A DNA stretch of 64,000 bases, from assembly GCF_001742225.1 (NCBI RefSeq), contig NZ_CP017075.1, positions 1,240,001 to 1,304,000 of the forward strand. Reading direction: 5' to 3'. Below the pieces are notes generated by a model. It was not told where the DNA came from, did not search any database, and was given only the letters and a program-made list of their open reading frames with translations. Positions 33,847-44,595 of the stretch are shown in pieces. Numbering within the stretch: the first letter of the stretch is position 1; every line of letters starts with the position of its first letter. Source of the stretch: Novosphingobium resinovorum (GTDB lineage: Bacteria > Pseudomonadota > Alphaproteobacteria > Sphingomonadales > Sphingomonadaceae). The position numbers and the translations under genes are program-made.

Positions 33847-35187
33847 TCACCCACGGCGGGCTGCGGCCAAGTTCGCCAGACGTACGAGGCCGAAGCGCTC
33901 GTACAGCTCAGGGTCGTGATAGGCTCCCTCGCGCTTTCGTCTGGTCTTGTGCTTGGCCCGCAGCCACCGGCGCAACCGCACCACTGTGTAACTGTCGATA
34001 GCCCGATATGCCCTGCTCGTGGTTCCAACCGAGAAGTAGTTGGCCCATCCGCGCAGCACCCGGTTCATCTTGGCCACAAGGTATGTGGTATCCTGCCATG
34101 TACGCGCTCGGTCTGTCAGCTCGTGGGTCGTAGCGATCACGCGCTGGATGCTTTTCTTTGATGGCCGGTGGCCCATGTAGGCTTTGCCGGTTTTCGCGGA
34201 GTACATCCGACCAAACGTGTATCCCAGAAAGTCGAACGTCTCGTCCGGCACCTTACAGATACGTGTCTTTTCCTCATTCACTGTCAGCTTCAGCTTTTCC
34301 ATGATCCTGCGCATGTGATCTAGCGCAGCTTCCGCATTGCCCTTCGCACACAGGATCACGAGATCATCAGCATAGGTGACGAGCCGCGCGCCTAGACGTT
34401 GCCCAAGACCGAGCTTCCGCCACCCCAAAACGAACCGGCGCATGTAGAGATTTGCCAGCAGTGGTGAGATGGGTGATCCTTGCGGGATGCCGCGCCGCTG
34501 ATCGCGGGCCTGCGTCGTTCGTGTCTTCCTGCCCTTGTCATCCGTTTCTTCGACAGCGCATTCCAGCCAGGATTTGATCAGATGCAGAACGCGCGGATCA
34601 ACGATCCGGCGCGATACCGATTTCATCAGCTCAAGGTGGGGGATGCTGCCGAAGTAGTCGGCAAGGTCGGCGTCCACGACATCCGGTCGGCCATAGAACA
34701 GTTGCTCCTCCACCTCGACCACGGCCTGCTGGGCGTTGCGCCCGGCTCGGTAGGCGTAGATCTCGGGTGGGAGGTCGGCTTCAAAGATCGGTTCCAGCAC
34801 CAGCATCGCTGCCGTCATGCAGACCCGATCCCGCACGGTGGAAATGCCCAGCGGCCTGAGTTTGCCGTTGGCTTTTGGTATGTAGACCCGTCTGATCGGT
34901 TCCGGTCGGTACGTCTCCTCTTTGAGCGCAAGCGCCAGTTCCGCCAGCCATCGCTCGACGCCGTAGTCCTCGATACCCGCAAAGTCCTGACCATCCACAC
35001 CCGGCGCGCCCCTGTTGGAACGACACTGGGCATAGGCATGAGCCAGAATGTCATTGCGGCTAATCTTGTCGTACAGCGCGTAGAACCGATAGCCGACTTC
35101 TGCCTTCGCTTTCGCGTGCAACGCCTTCTGCAGTTTCTGGACGCTTATCGGAGTTGATAGGTTACCCAATCTCCTGCCCCTCACCAC
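33847..35187 (-). CDS. ltrA: Group II intron reverse transcriptase/maturase
   Basis: 446 aa. RT motifs are visible: [59 protein letters not shown], and the catalytic YADD near residue 272, then FLGYTFG. A group II maturase X-like domain follows ([11 protein letters not shown]). There is no obvious HNH endonuclease domain. The protein would aid splicing and retrohoming. A nearby domain V rules out a defence-type RT as the simplest reading. Confidence 0.9.
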   Translation of the reverse strand: MVRGRRLGNLSTPISVQKLQKALHAKAKAEVGYRFYALYDKISRNDILAHAYAQCRSNRGAPGVDGQDFAGIEDYGVERWLAELALALKEETYRPEPIRRVYIPKANGKLRPLGISTVRDRVCMTAAMLVLEPIFEADLPPEIYAYRAGRNAQQAVVEVEEQLFYGRPDVVDADLADYFGSIPHLELMKSVSRRIVDPRVLHLIKSWLECAVEETDDKGRKTRTTQARDQRRGIPQGSPISPLLANLYMRRFVLGWRKLGLGQRLGARLVTYADDLVILCAKGNAEAALDHMRRIMEKLKLTVNEEKTRICKVPDETFDFLGYTFGRMYSAKTGKAYMGHRPSKKSIQRVIATTHELTDRARTWQDTTYLVAKMNRVLRGWANYFSVGTTSRAYRAIDSYTVVRLRRWLRAKHKTRRKREGAYHDPELYERFGLVRLANLAAARRG

Positions 35188-35820
35188 TTGCTGCGTTCAT
35201 CTTGAACTGAGGCTCCTTCCCTCCACCGACATTACCCGGCTTCCTCGGTACTACGGGCCTCTCCGCCACCCCATTGCGCCCTTCCCTCCCTCGCGGGCGT
35301 CCAGTTGCCGATCACCCGGCACGCGATGGGGCTTCCCGTGTTGCGAGCACTTTCCTTGCGTACATGCTGTCGCCACTACCCCGGTGCAGCAGACGGGTTC
35401 AACGTCGCTCAAACTCGCCCGTCCATATCAACCTTCCCCGTAAGGGTTAACGGGTCGGCCTGCACATCGTCCTTTTCGAGGATTGCTCAGCGTTCACTCA
35501 CGTTACGGCCTGTACGCTCGCACGGTCACCTACGTGACCGTTATCCGGGGGCTTCAGACATTTCGTCACCTCCACGCCTGCCCCGGTTGCTTCCGGCTGG
35601 AGCATCGCCGGGTGGGCCTCTCACCCACTAGAAAGTGCCGCCTTTGCACGGCGCACACCCAAATCGGCCGTTCAGCGGTCGATTTTCCATCCCCAGGTGC
35701 TGACCGTCTGCTTACCGGACTTCAGAGCCTGTGATGGCCGGTAGGTGACTGTCCGGTTACGGGTGTACAAACCCAGATAGCTGAACCGCCCCGAGATTGC
35801 CGGAGGCCAGTTTTCTTAAA

Positions 35821-36783
<963 letters not shown>

Positions 36784-37965
36784 TCACCGTTTTTGCTCCT
36801 GAGTGACGGGCTGTTGCCTCATCTAGACTGCTCCCGGCAACGGTTGGGAGGGAACGATGAGGAAGGTGAGCATGGCAACGCGGAAAGAATTGATCGAGGC
36901 GGTCGGCGCTCGATACCGGGCATGCGATCGGTCAAGTAAAGGCAAGGTGCTCGACGAGTTCGTTGCGGTCACGGGTTTCCATCGCAAACATGCGATGCGG
37001 GTTCTCCGGCAGGAGGCATCGGACCGAACTCCTGGGCGTGTCGGGCGCAGGGTCTACGATGAGGCTGTGCGCACTGCACTAGTGGTGTTGTGGGAGGCGA
37101 GCGACCGTTTATGCGGCAAGCGGCTTAAGCCGCTCATTCCGATCCTTGTCGAAGCGATGGAAGGTCATGGTCACCTCGATCTGGCGCCGCAGGTCAAGGC
37201 CAGTCTGTTCCGGATGAGCGCGGCGACGATCGACCGCTCACTGCGCGCCATACGCGAGGCAGGCCAGACGAAAAAACGGCGGCGTGGCGTATCTGGAACG
37301 TAGCTCCGGCGCAGCGTACCGATCCGTACATTCGACGACTGGGGTGATCCGGCGCCGGGGCACATGGAGGTCGATCTGGTTTCGCACAGCGGACCGGCAG
37401 CAAAAGGTAGCTGGGCCTGGACGTTCACTTTAACCGACATCGCAACGGGCTGGACTGAATGCGCACCGTTGCTGGTGCGCGAGCAGACGCTGCTGGTGGC
37501 TGTGCTTACCGAACTGCGCAGGCTGATGCCTTTCCCCTTGCTGGGATTCGACTCTGACAACGACAGCGTATTTATTAACGAGACGGTGCGCGATTATTGC
37601 GTGGCTCATGGGATCGCGTTCACCCGCTGCCGTCCTTATCGCAAGAATGATCAGGCCTGGGTTGAGCAGAAAAACGGTTCCGTCGTTCGGCGCCTGACGG
37701 GCTATCGCCGGTTCGAGGGCCTGGCAGCCACCGGCGCGTTAGCGGAATTGTACACGGCTGCCCGCCTGTTCGTGAACTTTTTCCAGCCATCGTTCAAGCT
37801 TGCCGAGAAGCAACGCGATGGCGCCAAGGTCTACAAGCGATACCATGCTCCCGCGACACTGCGTATTTCAGAAGTTCTGGACAGCCGTTTCACAAAATCG
37901 CGGACAGGCGTTTCGCTAAGTCCCGGACAGTCGGCGCAGTTTGGTCATAGGTGCCTTGTTGTGGT

Positions 37966-38742
37966 TCAGGCGGTTATGATTTCGGCTTTCTCTATGTCGG
38001 TCAAGAGGGGCGCGGGTCGGGTTTTGCGCATGCTGTCGCCTTCGAGTGTTATGCGGTGGGCATTGTGTACCAGGCGGTCGAGGATGGCGTCAGCGATCGT
38101 GGGGGCACCGATCATTTCGTGCCACTGAGCGACCGGTAACTGAGCCGTAATCAAGGTGGATTTACGCTTGTAGCGCTCCTCGCAGATTTCAAGCAGATCG
38201 CCGCGCTGCTGCTCGGTCAGCCCATGGCTGCCCCAGTCGTCGAGCACGAGCAGTTGGATGCGGGTGAGTTTGTCGATCAGGCGCGGGAAGCGGCCGTCGA
38301 GCCGGGCCATTGCCAGATCTTCGAACAGTCGGGGCATGCGAACGTAGAGTACCGAGTAGTCGAGCCGGGCTGCCTGACGGGCGAACGCACACCCCAACCA
38401 GGTTTTCCCCGTACCGGTTGGCCCTGTAATGATTAGATGTTCATGCGCCTTGAGCCAGTCGCCCTGCGCAAGCGCCAGGACGCTGCGGCGATCCAGCTTG
38501 CGGTGCGCGGCGAAGTCGATGTTCTCGATACAGGCGTCGCTGAATCGTAGTCGCGCGGCCGTAAGCCGGTTGGCGAGCCGCTTGTCACAGCGCATCGCCA
38601 TCTCCCGATCGAGCATCAGCCCGAGCCATTCGTCCCGGGCGAGCCCTTCGCTTCCCGCCTGTTCGGCAAGTTCACGGTAAGCACTCGCCATCCCGGCGAG
38701 CCCCAGCGTCTGCATCTGGTCCAACATGGGGTGTGTCAGCAT
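37966..38742 (-). CDS. istB: IS21-family helper ATPase IstB
   Basis: 258 aa. An AAA+ protein with Walker [15 protein letters not shown] and Walker [13 protein letters not shown], and the N-terminal IstB pattern [19 protein letters not shown]. It assists IstA by selecting target DNA. The start lies 15 bases after the istA stop. It appears intact. Confidence 0.9.
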   Translation of the reverse strand: MLTHPMLDQMQTLGLAGMASAYRELAEQAGSEGLARDEWLGLMLDREMAMRCDKRLANRLTAARLRFSDACIENIDFAAHRKLDRRSVLALAQGDWLKAHEHLIITGPTGTGKTWLGCAFARQAARLDYSVLYVRMPRLFEDLAMARLDGRFPRLIDKLTRIQLLVLDDWGSHGLTEQQRGDLLEICEERYKRKSTLITAQLPVAQWHEMIGAPTIADAILDRLVHNAHRITLEGDSMRKTRPAPLLTDIEKAEIITA

Positions 38743-38757
38743 GATCGTCGCTTCCTT

Positions 38758-40311
38758 TCACTGATAGTAGACCCCACCGCGGATGTTGCCGTGCGATGGA
38801 GCTGGCCGGATCGGTTCTTGGGCAGGACTGGCCTGATCCAGCCCGGATTTGAGGATCGAGAGGACCGAGGCATATGTGGTGGCCTCGATTGCCAGCGCGC
38901 GGTCACAGGCCGCATCGAGACGGACATGGCCATAGCCGCGCCCTAGCGAGAGGATGCCCATCGCCGAGCGATAACCCTGCTCGGGATGGCGCCGATCACG
39001 CATCATGCGCTCGACCATGACCGCCACGTTGGTGCCCATCCTGGCCGCGCGCTCGATCAGCGATGCCGGCGTCCGGTCGGCATAACGCTGGTGAGCCTTG
39101 GGCATGTGGGCGTTGACGGTGATGTGGAACCCGCGCTGCGAACTGCGAACATGGCTGGCGACCCGTTTGTGATCCTGGAAGATCTCAACCACCCGCTGGG
39201 TCAGCCGCACATCGACCTTGCGGCCGATCAGACCATGCGGAACCGAGTAAAAGTTGCGGTCGACGGCAACGTGGTAATCGGGATGAACCTTGGCGCTCTT
39301 CCATTCAGCGTATTCGAACGGGGTAACCGGCAGCGCCTTGAGCGCCGCGCGTTCGATCTCCTCGAACAGCTCGCGGCGCGAACGACCGACGTGACGCATC
39401 GTCTTGCCATTGAGAACTTCGAGCAAGTGGCCGATCTCGGCATTGAGCACCGCCAGGTCGAAGAACTGCCGATTGCGCAAGCGCGCGATGATCCACCTTT
39501 CCGCGATCAGCACCGCGCCCTCGATCTTCCCCTTATCCCTCGGCTTCGCCGGCCGGGTCGGCAGGACCGTCGTGTCGTAATGCTCTGCCATCGCAGCAAA
39601 GGTCGTAGTCAGGGTCGGTTCGAACCATAGCGCCTTGGCCACCCCCGCCTTGAGATTGTCGCAGACAATGGAAGCGGGCACTCCGCCGAAGTACTCCAGC
39701 GCCCGGACCTGGCCCTCAATCCAGTCAGGCAGCCGCTGGTGCAGGCTCGCCACCGCAAAGGTGTAGCTCGAGGCCCCAAGCACCGCGACGAACAGCTGTG
39801 CTTGGTGGATCTCGCCGGTGCCGGGGTCGATCAACGGGATCGTTTGACCGGCGTAATCAGTCTGCATCACCGCACCGGCGGCATGCCGATGCCGATAGGT
39901 CGGGTGGGCGCGCTTCTCGTGCGCGCCGAACTTGTCACAGAACCAGGTGTAGCCAAAGCCGTCGGGATGAGCCTCGCGGTATTCCTGCCACAACAACAGC
40001 AGCGTCACGCTTTTGCGCTTCATCTCACGGGAGACCAGTTGCCAGTCCGGCTCGCTCGTATCCCGCGGCGGCCGTCCCATTTGCCGGAAGAGTTTGCGCT
40101 CCAGCGCAGCCTCATCGCCGCCGTCATCTGGCATCGGCCAACTGTCCAGCCCCGCCTCACGCGCCCGCAGCAGGTAAGTCGACACGGTCGACTTGCTTAG
40201 CCCAAGCCGCTCCGACACTTCGCGCACCGAGAGCCCACTCTCATGGGTCAGCCGCAATATCGATCTGATGTCCTTCACGTCCGCTCGTCTCGGTTGCTTC
40301 CGTCTCGGCAT
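38758..40311 (-). CDS. istA: IS21-family transposase IstA
   Basis: 517 aa. An N-terminal HTH (GLSVREVSERLGLSKSTVSTYL), then the DDE core starting AVMQTDYAGQTIPLID, VCDNLKAGV and KPRDKGKIEGAVLIAERW. The C-terminal beta domain has VDRNFYSVPHGLIGRKVDVR. It appears complete, so this IS21 may be mobile. Confidence 0.9.
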   Translation of the reverse strand: MPRRKQPRRADVKDIRSILRLTHESGLSVREVSERLGLSKSTVSTYLLRAREAGLDSWPMPDDGGDEAALERKLFRQMGRPPRDTSEPDWQLVSREMKRKSVTLLLLWQEYREAHPDGFGYTWFCDKFGAHEKRAHPTYRHRHAAGAVMQTDYAGQTIPLIDPGTGEIHQAQLFVAVLGASSYTFAVASLHQRLPDWIEGQVRALEYFGGVPASIVCDNLKAGVAKALWFEPTLTTTFAAMAEHYDTTVLPTRPAKPRDKGKIEGAVLIAERWIIARLRNRQFFDLAVLNAEIGHLLEVLNGKTMRHVGRSRRELFEEIERAALKALPVTPFEYAEWKSAKVHPDYHVAVDRNFYSVPHGLIGRKVDVRLTQRVVEIFQDHKRVASHVRSSQRGFHITVNAHMPKAHQRYADRTPASLIERAARMGTNVAVMVERMMRDRRHPEQGYRSAMGILSLGRGYGHVRLDAACDRALAIEATTYASVLSILKSGLDQASPAQEPIRPAPSHGNIRGGVYYQ

Positions 40312-41197
40312 GGTCCCTCCAAGCTCCGCTTGCGGGGACGTTCATGCCAAACCGGCGCACCCAATGACCAACCGCACAAACTGTCCGGGACTTAGCGAAA
40401 TGCCTGTCCGGGACTTTCTGAAATCACTGTCCGCGACTTACCGGAATCGCTGTCCGGGACTTTCCGAAACACGCAGCGACACCGTTCCAGCGGTTGCTGG
40501 CCGACCCACGGACCTCCGAGGAGACGCGCCGAAACCTCCGCGAGGCGTTCGCCGATCTCGATCCGGTCCGGCTGTTGCGGGACATCCGAACGGCGCAAGA
40601 AAAGTTGGTGGGACTGGCCGACGGGGCAGTCGTAATGAATCCGTCGGAACCCTCGCCGCCAACGCTGGATGCGTTCATGACGAGCCTGCGGACCTTGTGG
40701 CACGAAGGCGAGGCAAGGCCGACAGCAACCGCAAAGGCCCCGCAGAAGCGTTGGCGCCGCCGTCCTGATCCGCTTGCGACGGTGACTGAACAGTTGAAGG
40801 CGTGGTTCGAGGAGGAGCCATGGCGCACCGGTCGGGAGTTGCTCGAGAAGCTACAGGCTGAGCAGCCTGGCGATTATCCGGATGGTCTGCTGCGGACCGT
40901 GCAGCGCCGGTTGAAGGTGTGGCGATCAGAACAGGCGCGTGCCTTGGTATTCAACCCGTCAGCTGCCCCCGCTGGCAGGCGCTTGGGGGCAGAGACCGTC
41001 TCTTCGTTGCCGCGCGACTGGGTACCGCTCCGCGTCGCCTCCGGCTCCGCTGCGCGGCCCCCAGTCGCGCAAGGAATAGTCCGTGAGGGTGATCTCCTGT
41101 AGGGAGCATTTACGTGAGGCAATGGCTATGCCGCTCGGGAACATCGCTTAATGAGGCAACACGTTTCTCGTCCAGATCGCCGCGCAACAGGTCGAGC

Positions 41198-41499
41198 TCC
41201 GCCTGGGCAAAATATGCCGACGCCTTGCGCAGGATCTCATTGGCTTGCCGCAGTTCGCGGACTTCACGCTCCAATGCCTTGAGCTTCTCGGCGGTCTCCG
41301 TCGGCACGCCACCGCGCTTGCCGCTGTCCACCTCGGATTTCTTAACCCATTCCAGCAGCGTGTGTCCGGAACACCCGATCTTCCCGGCCACCGATGTGAT
41401 CGCCGCCCAGCGAGAGGGATAATCGCCCTCATGATCCAAAACCATGCGGATCGCTCGCTGCCGAACCTCAGGGGCAAACTTGTTCGTCGTCTTGCTCAT
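41198..41499 (-). pseudogene. IS3-family orfA, 5' part, split by insertion
   Basis: Starts at ATG 41499 ([19 protein letters not shown]). An HTH_Tnp_1 domain with [14 protein letters not shown] and a leucine-zipper-like region. Coding runs to AELD, where the 8-bp duplicated target is reached. The missing end RPFKR and its stop lie at 36723-36740 before orfB. Joining the two sides restores AELDRPFKR and the ATGA overlap with orfB. The fragment reads on into the inserted element as far as 41110. Confidence 0.8.
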
Positions 41500-41553
41500 C
41501 GTGGACCCTATTCTCTCAGGAGTTAGGGCCTCCGGCAATCTCGGGGCGGTTCA

Positions 41554-41810
41554 AACGCCTTCTACCTCAATTTCATCCATAACTCGCCAGAATGACCTTC
41601 CTTAAGCAGCGCACGCATGTCTGAGTGCCCTACCCCGCGTCGATCAGATTGTCATGTGGCGCTGGCTGCCCATGCTGTTTTCGCCGCTGCGTTCGCCATG
41701 GTCAGGCCGGCGGGGATGCACCAGGATAGACTTCATGGGAAACCGCGTGAAGCTGACTGACGCATCCGAGCTCGCCGACTTGGACGTGAACGTGCGAGGG
41801 CTAGCGGCTC
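41554..41810. other. Intergenic stretch downstream of the defence operon
   Basis: About 257 bases between the IS3 end and the last operon gene. Short frames exist on both strands but show no convincing gene features. No clear terminator hairpin with a T-run is visible after the HNH gene stop. An operon end removed during IS insertion is possible. Confidence 0.4.
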
Positions 41811-42593
41811 CTAATCTGCGCACCACACGACTTCTCGATGCCACACCAAACGGTTGCGGTGGTCGTCGGTCAATGTCAGCGGCGCGGCATTATCCAAGTT
41901 GAGTGCCAAAATCTCTGCACGGGTTAATCGGGGCGATCCTACAGCGACGCCATTGTCGTCAAATGTGATCAGGCCCGCATCGAATGCCGCGTCCCACAGG
42001 GATGACAACAGCAAGCCATTGTGGACGTTCAGCCGTTCTTGATCGTTTTCGCATCTGGACCACGGGATAATATGCGAAGCGCGCAGCAATTCCGGGACGG
42101 TGATTCCGGTCAGGGGGCATGCGCTGTTCCAGTAGTTGAGTACGGCTGAGCGGAAGCGATCTTGCCCGACGCGGACTTTTTGTACCCGGTCAGCTTCTGT
42201 GTCACCCAGATGCGCGGTTTCTCGCAAAAATTCTTCAAATGGTAGCGTCGGTAGGCTGATGGACAGGCGGTAGACTGCACTGACGGCAGCAAACAGTGCG
42301 TCCCGCGTGGGAAATGCGAAGGCGGCGGCGTGCCCTTTGGCGCACGGAGTGGCAGCCGGCGCGGAGAGTTCCCGCGCAGCACCAGGATGGGCCACTGACA
42401 GGAAGAATGGCCCTTCCATGCCCCGCGCTGTTGCTGCGACGGCAATTTCGCCCGGAGCGCTGGACGAGGTGAAGAATAGCCACCCGGCGGCCTGGCCCAT
42501 CGGAATGCGATAGCCTTGCCCCTTTGCGGCATCTTCGAGCTCGGACCCCAAGGCGAATGGGTAGATGCGTAGGCGGTCGCCGGTGTCGATCAT
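41811..42593 (-). CDS. HNH endonuclease (HNH_2-like), last gene of the defence operon
   Basis: 260 aa. The C-terminal half carries the HNH_2 pattern: CPLTGITVPELLRASHIIPWS (Cys159, His174) then ERLNVHNGLLLSSLWDAAFDAGLITF (Asn192). The N-terminal 120 residues are a separate, mostly beta domain that could recognise a substrate. The ATG overlaps the DUF262 gene stop as ATGA, so it is translated with it. Likely a DNA-cutting effector; specificity unknown. Confidence 0.8.
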   Translation of the reverse strand: MIDTGDRLRIYPFALGSELEDAAKGQGYRIPMGQAAGWLFFTSSSAPGEIAVAATARGMEGPFFLSVAHPGAARELSAPAATPCAKGHAAAFAFPTRDALFAAVSAVYRLSISLPTLPFEEFLRETAHLGDTEADRVQKVRVGQDRFRSAVLNYWNSACPLTGITVPELLRASHIIPWSRCENDQERLNVHNGLLLSSLWDAAFDAGLITFDDNGVAVGSPRLTRAEILALNLDNAAPLTLTDDHRNRLVWHREVVWCAD

Positions 42594-44536
42594 GCCGCCA
42601 CCGGCTCACCTACGATTTCCTTGGTGACGTATGCTTTGAACGCGTCTGCATCAGCAAAGCAGCGGAAGCCGTTTGCATTTGCCAATGTAATCACCGCCGG
42701 ATCAGCGCCTACGACAAGGGCTACCGCCTCTGTCAGTTCCTGCCGCAGGCCATTAGGCCAAGCCACGTCTAGAACGGCGGCTTGCTCGCCAGATTCCACC
42801 GTCACAATCTCATAAGCCATGACCCCTGACGGCAACCCCTGATCGGCAACCCATTGTTGCAGCGCCGACAGGGCCGCCTCTTCATTGGCGTCTGCTGGCC
42901 CGCTAACAATGGCCGCCGACGTGTGAACGGGCGCTGCGGTGGCGAGCCACCGTTCGGTCTCCCCATGGAGCAGGTCAGCCAACAGGTCGTTTGTCGCCTT
43001 GGCCAGCAGTTCGCGGCGAGCGGCCAGGAAATCGGCATAATTTTCAATCCGCCACAGTTGCGGATCCATCGGAACCCATTGCGAAGAAAGGGCACCGGGG
43101 TGCCTTTCCTCGATGGCGGGAAAATAGGCTTCAGGTCGATCATCCAGAATGTCGAGATTGGCGCGTTTGGTCAGGAAGCAGAAGTTTGCGATCGCGTTGA
43201 CCTCAGCGCGGCCATAGCCAGCCTCGTAGAGGCGAGCCTTGGGGAAAATGTGGTGGACTTCCAGCTGACTGAGTTTGCCCAGCATCCCGGCCTTGAGGGG
43301 AAGACCGTTCCCCCAATCCTTTGCCTCCGCCATGCGCGTCAGCAGATAGAGTACAGGGTAGAATCGCGCGCCCAGGTTCCACCCGGTGAAGTGCCCCGGC
43401 TCAACCCGCAAGCCGCCATGCCAAAGGCGAAGAATGTCCAGCATGCGATCGAGCCCACCGGCATCCAGTGCTTCAAGATCGGCATCGATGAAGCTTTCGG
43501 TCGAACCTGAAAAGCGCCCCCACATGCCGGCCTGCACATACCAGAACAGCAGCTTGTCGCGCTCTTTCTGGTCCATCGGTCCGGTTCGCTGATCGAGATA
43601 GCGCGCCATTACCGAAACCGCGCCGCGGCCGAACAGCACCCGATCATGATCCAGTCCAAGTCGACCCGAAATCAGGTTCAGCGCGGTATCTATATGGCGA
43701 CTGGCGCGTTTCAAGGCATCCTGCACCTCGGGCGCAGTCTTGCCGTGCAAGTGCAGGAATTTCGCCTCGCCGGTCAACACGGTGTTCACCGAACGGAGCA
43801 GCCAGTCGAGCGAAAAATCGTACCCCGCCTGGCGCCATTTACCCAGTTGGACTTTCATCTCGGTCCGAGCCTGCGGCCAGTCGGCGCAGATTTTTGCCAG
43901 CGCCAGATCGCCTTTTGAAAGTTTGGTGCCGCCACTGTTCACTTTGTTGAAGATGTCGACCACGACGTCGAGCGTCATGTCGCCGCCCGTGATTTCCTCG
44001 ATATGCAGATCGATGTCGCGAATGCCGAGCAGTTTGCTGAGGCGGCTGACATAGTCGCTTAGTTGCGGCGCGTGTTCAGGGCTGGTGGAGAGAGAGGTGA
44101 TTATGGAACCCAAACCATCGTTACCCGCCTTCAACAGCGCGGTGACATCAATCCAAAGGGGATCGTCGCGCATCATGATGGGCTGGTAAAATTGAAATTC
44201 TTCGCGACCCATATGAAAATGCAGGCCGGCAAAGGCCTTTTCATTGCCGTCGAAAAACTGCGGCGGGTGCCCCCGGATTACACCATAGAGCGATGTTATC
44301 CGCTGCTGGCCATCGAGCAGCAGCTTGACCACGCCCGGTGCAAGCTCGTGATCGCCGCGGTGCTGTGCCCCCTCGGACTGGGTGGCCCAGACGAGCAAGC
44401 CGCCGACCGGATGCCGCCGATAGAGCGACCCGAACAGGCCGCGCACTTGATCACCGCCCCAGACATAGCCGCGCTGGAATTCAGGCAGTGCCATGTGGCC
44501 GTTGTCGATGTAATTCAGAATGGTAGCGATTTGCAC
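42590..44536 (-). CDS. DUF262-type nuclease with HNH-like C-terminus (GmrSD-like)
   Basis: 648 aa from a GTG start with GGAGG upstream. The N-terminal DUF262 (ParB-like) domain shows LPEFQRGYVW (17-26) and LDGQQRITSLYG (74-85), the nucleotide-binding/NTPase loop of GmrS, SspE and BrxU. The centre has FNKVNSGGTKLSKGDLALAK. A DUF1524-like HNH motif LEVHHIFPKARLYE lies near 427-440. These proteins cleave modified or invading DNA under nucleotide control. The C-terminal 130 residues are unassigned. It lies 59 bases after the ATPase gene. Confidence 0.8.
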   Translation of the reverse strand: MQIATILNYIDNGHMALPEFQRGYVWGGDQVRGLFGSLYRRHPVGGLLVWATQSEGAQHRGDHELAPGVVKLLLDGQQRITSLYGVIRGHPPQFFDGNEKAFAGLHFHMGREEFQFYQPIMMRDDPLWIDVTALLKAGNDGLGSIITSLSTSPEHAPQLSDYVSRLSKLLGIRDIDLHIEEITGGDMTLDVVVDIFNKVNSGGTKLSKGDLALAKICADWPQARTEMKVQLGKWRQAGYDFSLDWLLRSVNTVLTGEAKFLHLHGKTAPEVQDALKRASRHIDTALNLISGRLGLDHDRVLFGRGAVSVMARYLDQRTGPMDQKERDKLLFWYVQAGMWGRFSGSTESFIDADLEALDAGGLDRMLDILRLWHGGLRVEPGHFTGWNLGARFYPVLYLLTRMAEAKDWGNGLPLKAGMLGKLSQLEVHHIFPKARLYEAGYGRAEVNAIANFCFLTKRANLDILDDRPEAYFPAIEERHPGALSSQWVPMDPQLWRIENYADFLAARRELLAKATNDLLADLLHGETERWLATAAPVHTSAAIVSGPADANEEAALSALQQWVADQGLPSGVMAYEIVTVESGEQAAVLDVAWPNGLRQELTEAVALVVGADPAVITLANANGFRCFADADAFKAYVTKEIVGEPVAA

Positions 44537-44595
44537 TGCCCAGCCCCCTCCGTGACGGCTTCCAAGTATCTTAAGTACGAGACGAGGTTAAAGGA

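Larger units (their letters stand above)
33720..35658 (-). mobile_element. Group II intron with reverse transcriptase
   Basis: Minus-strand element of about 1.94 kb. The 5' end is placed at 35658, where the strand reads GTGTGCGCC (the GUGYG rule); domain V is at 33794-33826; a domain VI-like hairpin (AGTGG...CCACT) follows, and the 3' end is near 33720 (plus or minus 5). The intron-encoded protein lies in domain IV. Exact ends need folding. The 5' flank (35659-35781) contains a GTCCGG/CCGGAC inverted repeat and no gene. Confidence 0.75.
37860..40475 (-). mobile_element. IS21-family insertion sequence
   Basis: 2616 bp. Ends TGCGTATTTCAGAA (left) and the reverse of TGCGTGTTTCGGAA (right) are inverted repeats. 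A 7-bp target duplication GCGACAC lies at 37853-37859 and 40476-40482. Several TGTCCGGGACTT-type repeats fill the right end (40381-40475) and two to three fill the left, the multiple transposase sites typical of IS21. It contains istA and istB. Confidence 0.9.
36857..41102 (+). pseudogene. ISNCY-like transposase, broken by a stop codon and an IS21 insertion
   Basis: The gene starts at ATG 36857 (or 36872). An in-frame TAG at 37301-37303 interrupts otherwise continuous coding sequence (KKRRRGVSGT then LRRSVPIRTFDDWGD). The DDE core follows: MEVDLVSHSGP, FDSDNDSVFINE and WVEQKNGSVVRR. IS21 entered at 37860; coding resumes in frame at 40483 with FQRLLADPRTSEETRRNLRE. Joined, the frame is about 540 codons. 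Two independent lesions make it inactive. Confidence 0.8.

Noticed and set aside
33847..35187. Reverse transcriptase as a defence (DRT) or retron gene
   Set aside because: A domain V hairpin and GUGYG 5' end flank it and the protein has maturase features, so a group II intron explains it.
37966..38742. AAA+ ATPase as part of the defence island
   Set aside because: It is IstB of the IS21 element, with istA next to it and IS21 ends around both.
41644..41902. Short open frames on both strands downstream of the HNH gene
   Set aside because: No ribosome binding site, no domain, and they partly overlap the HNH gene end.
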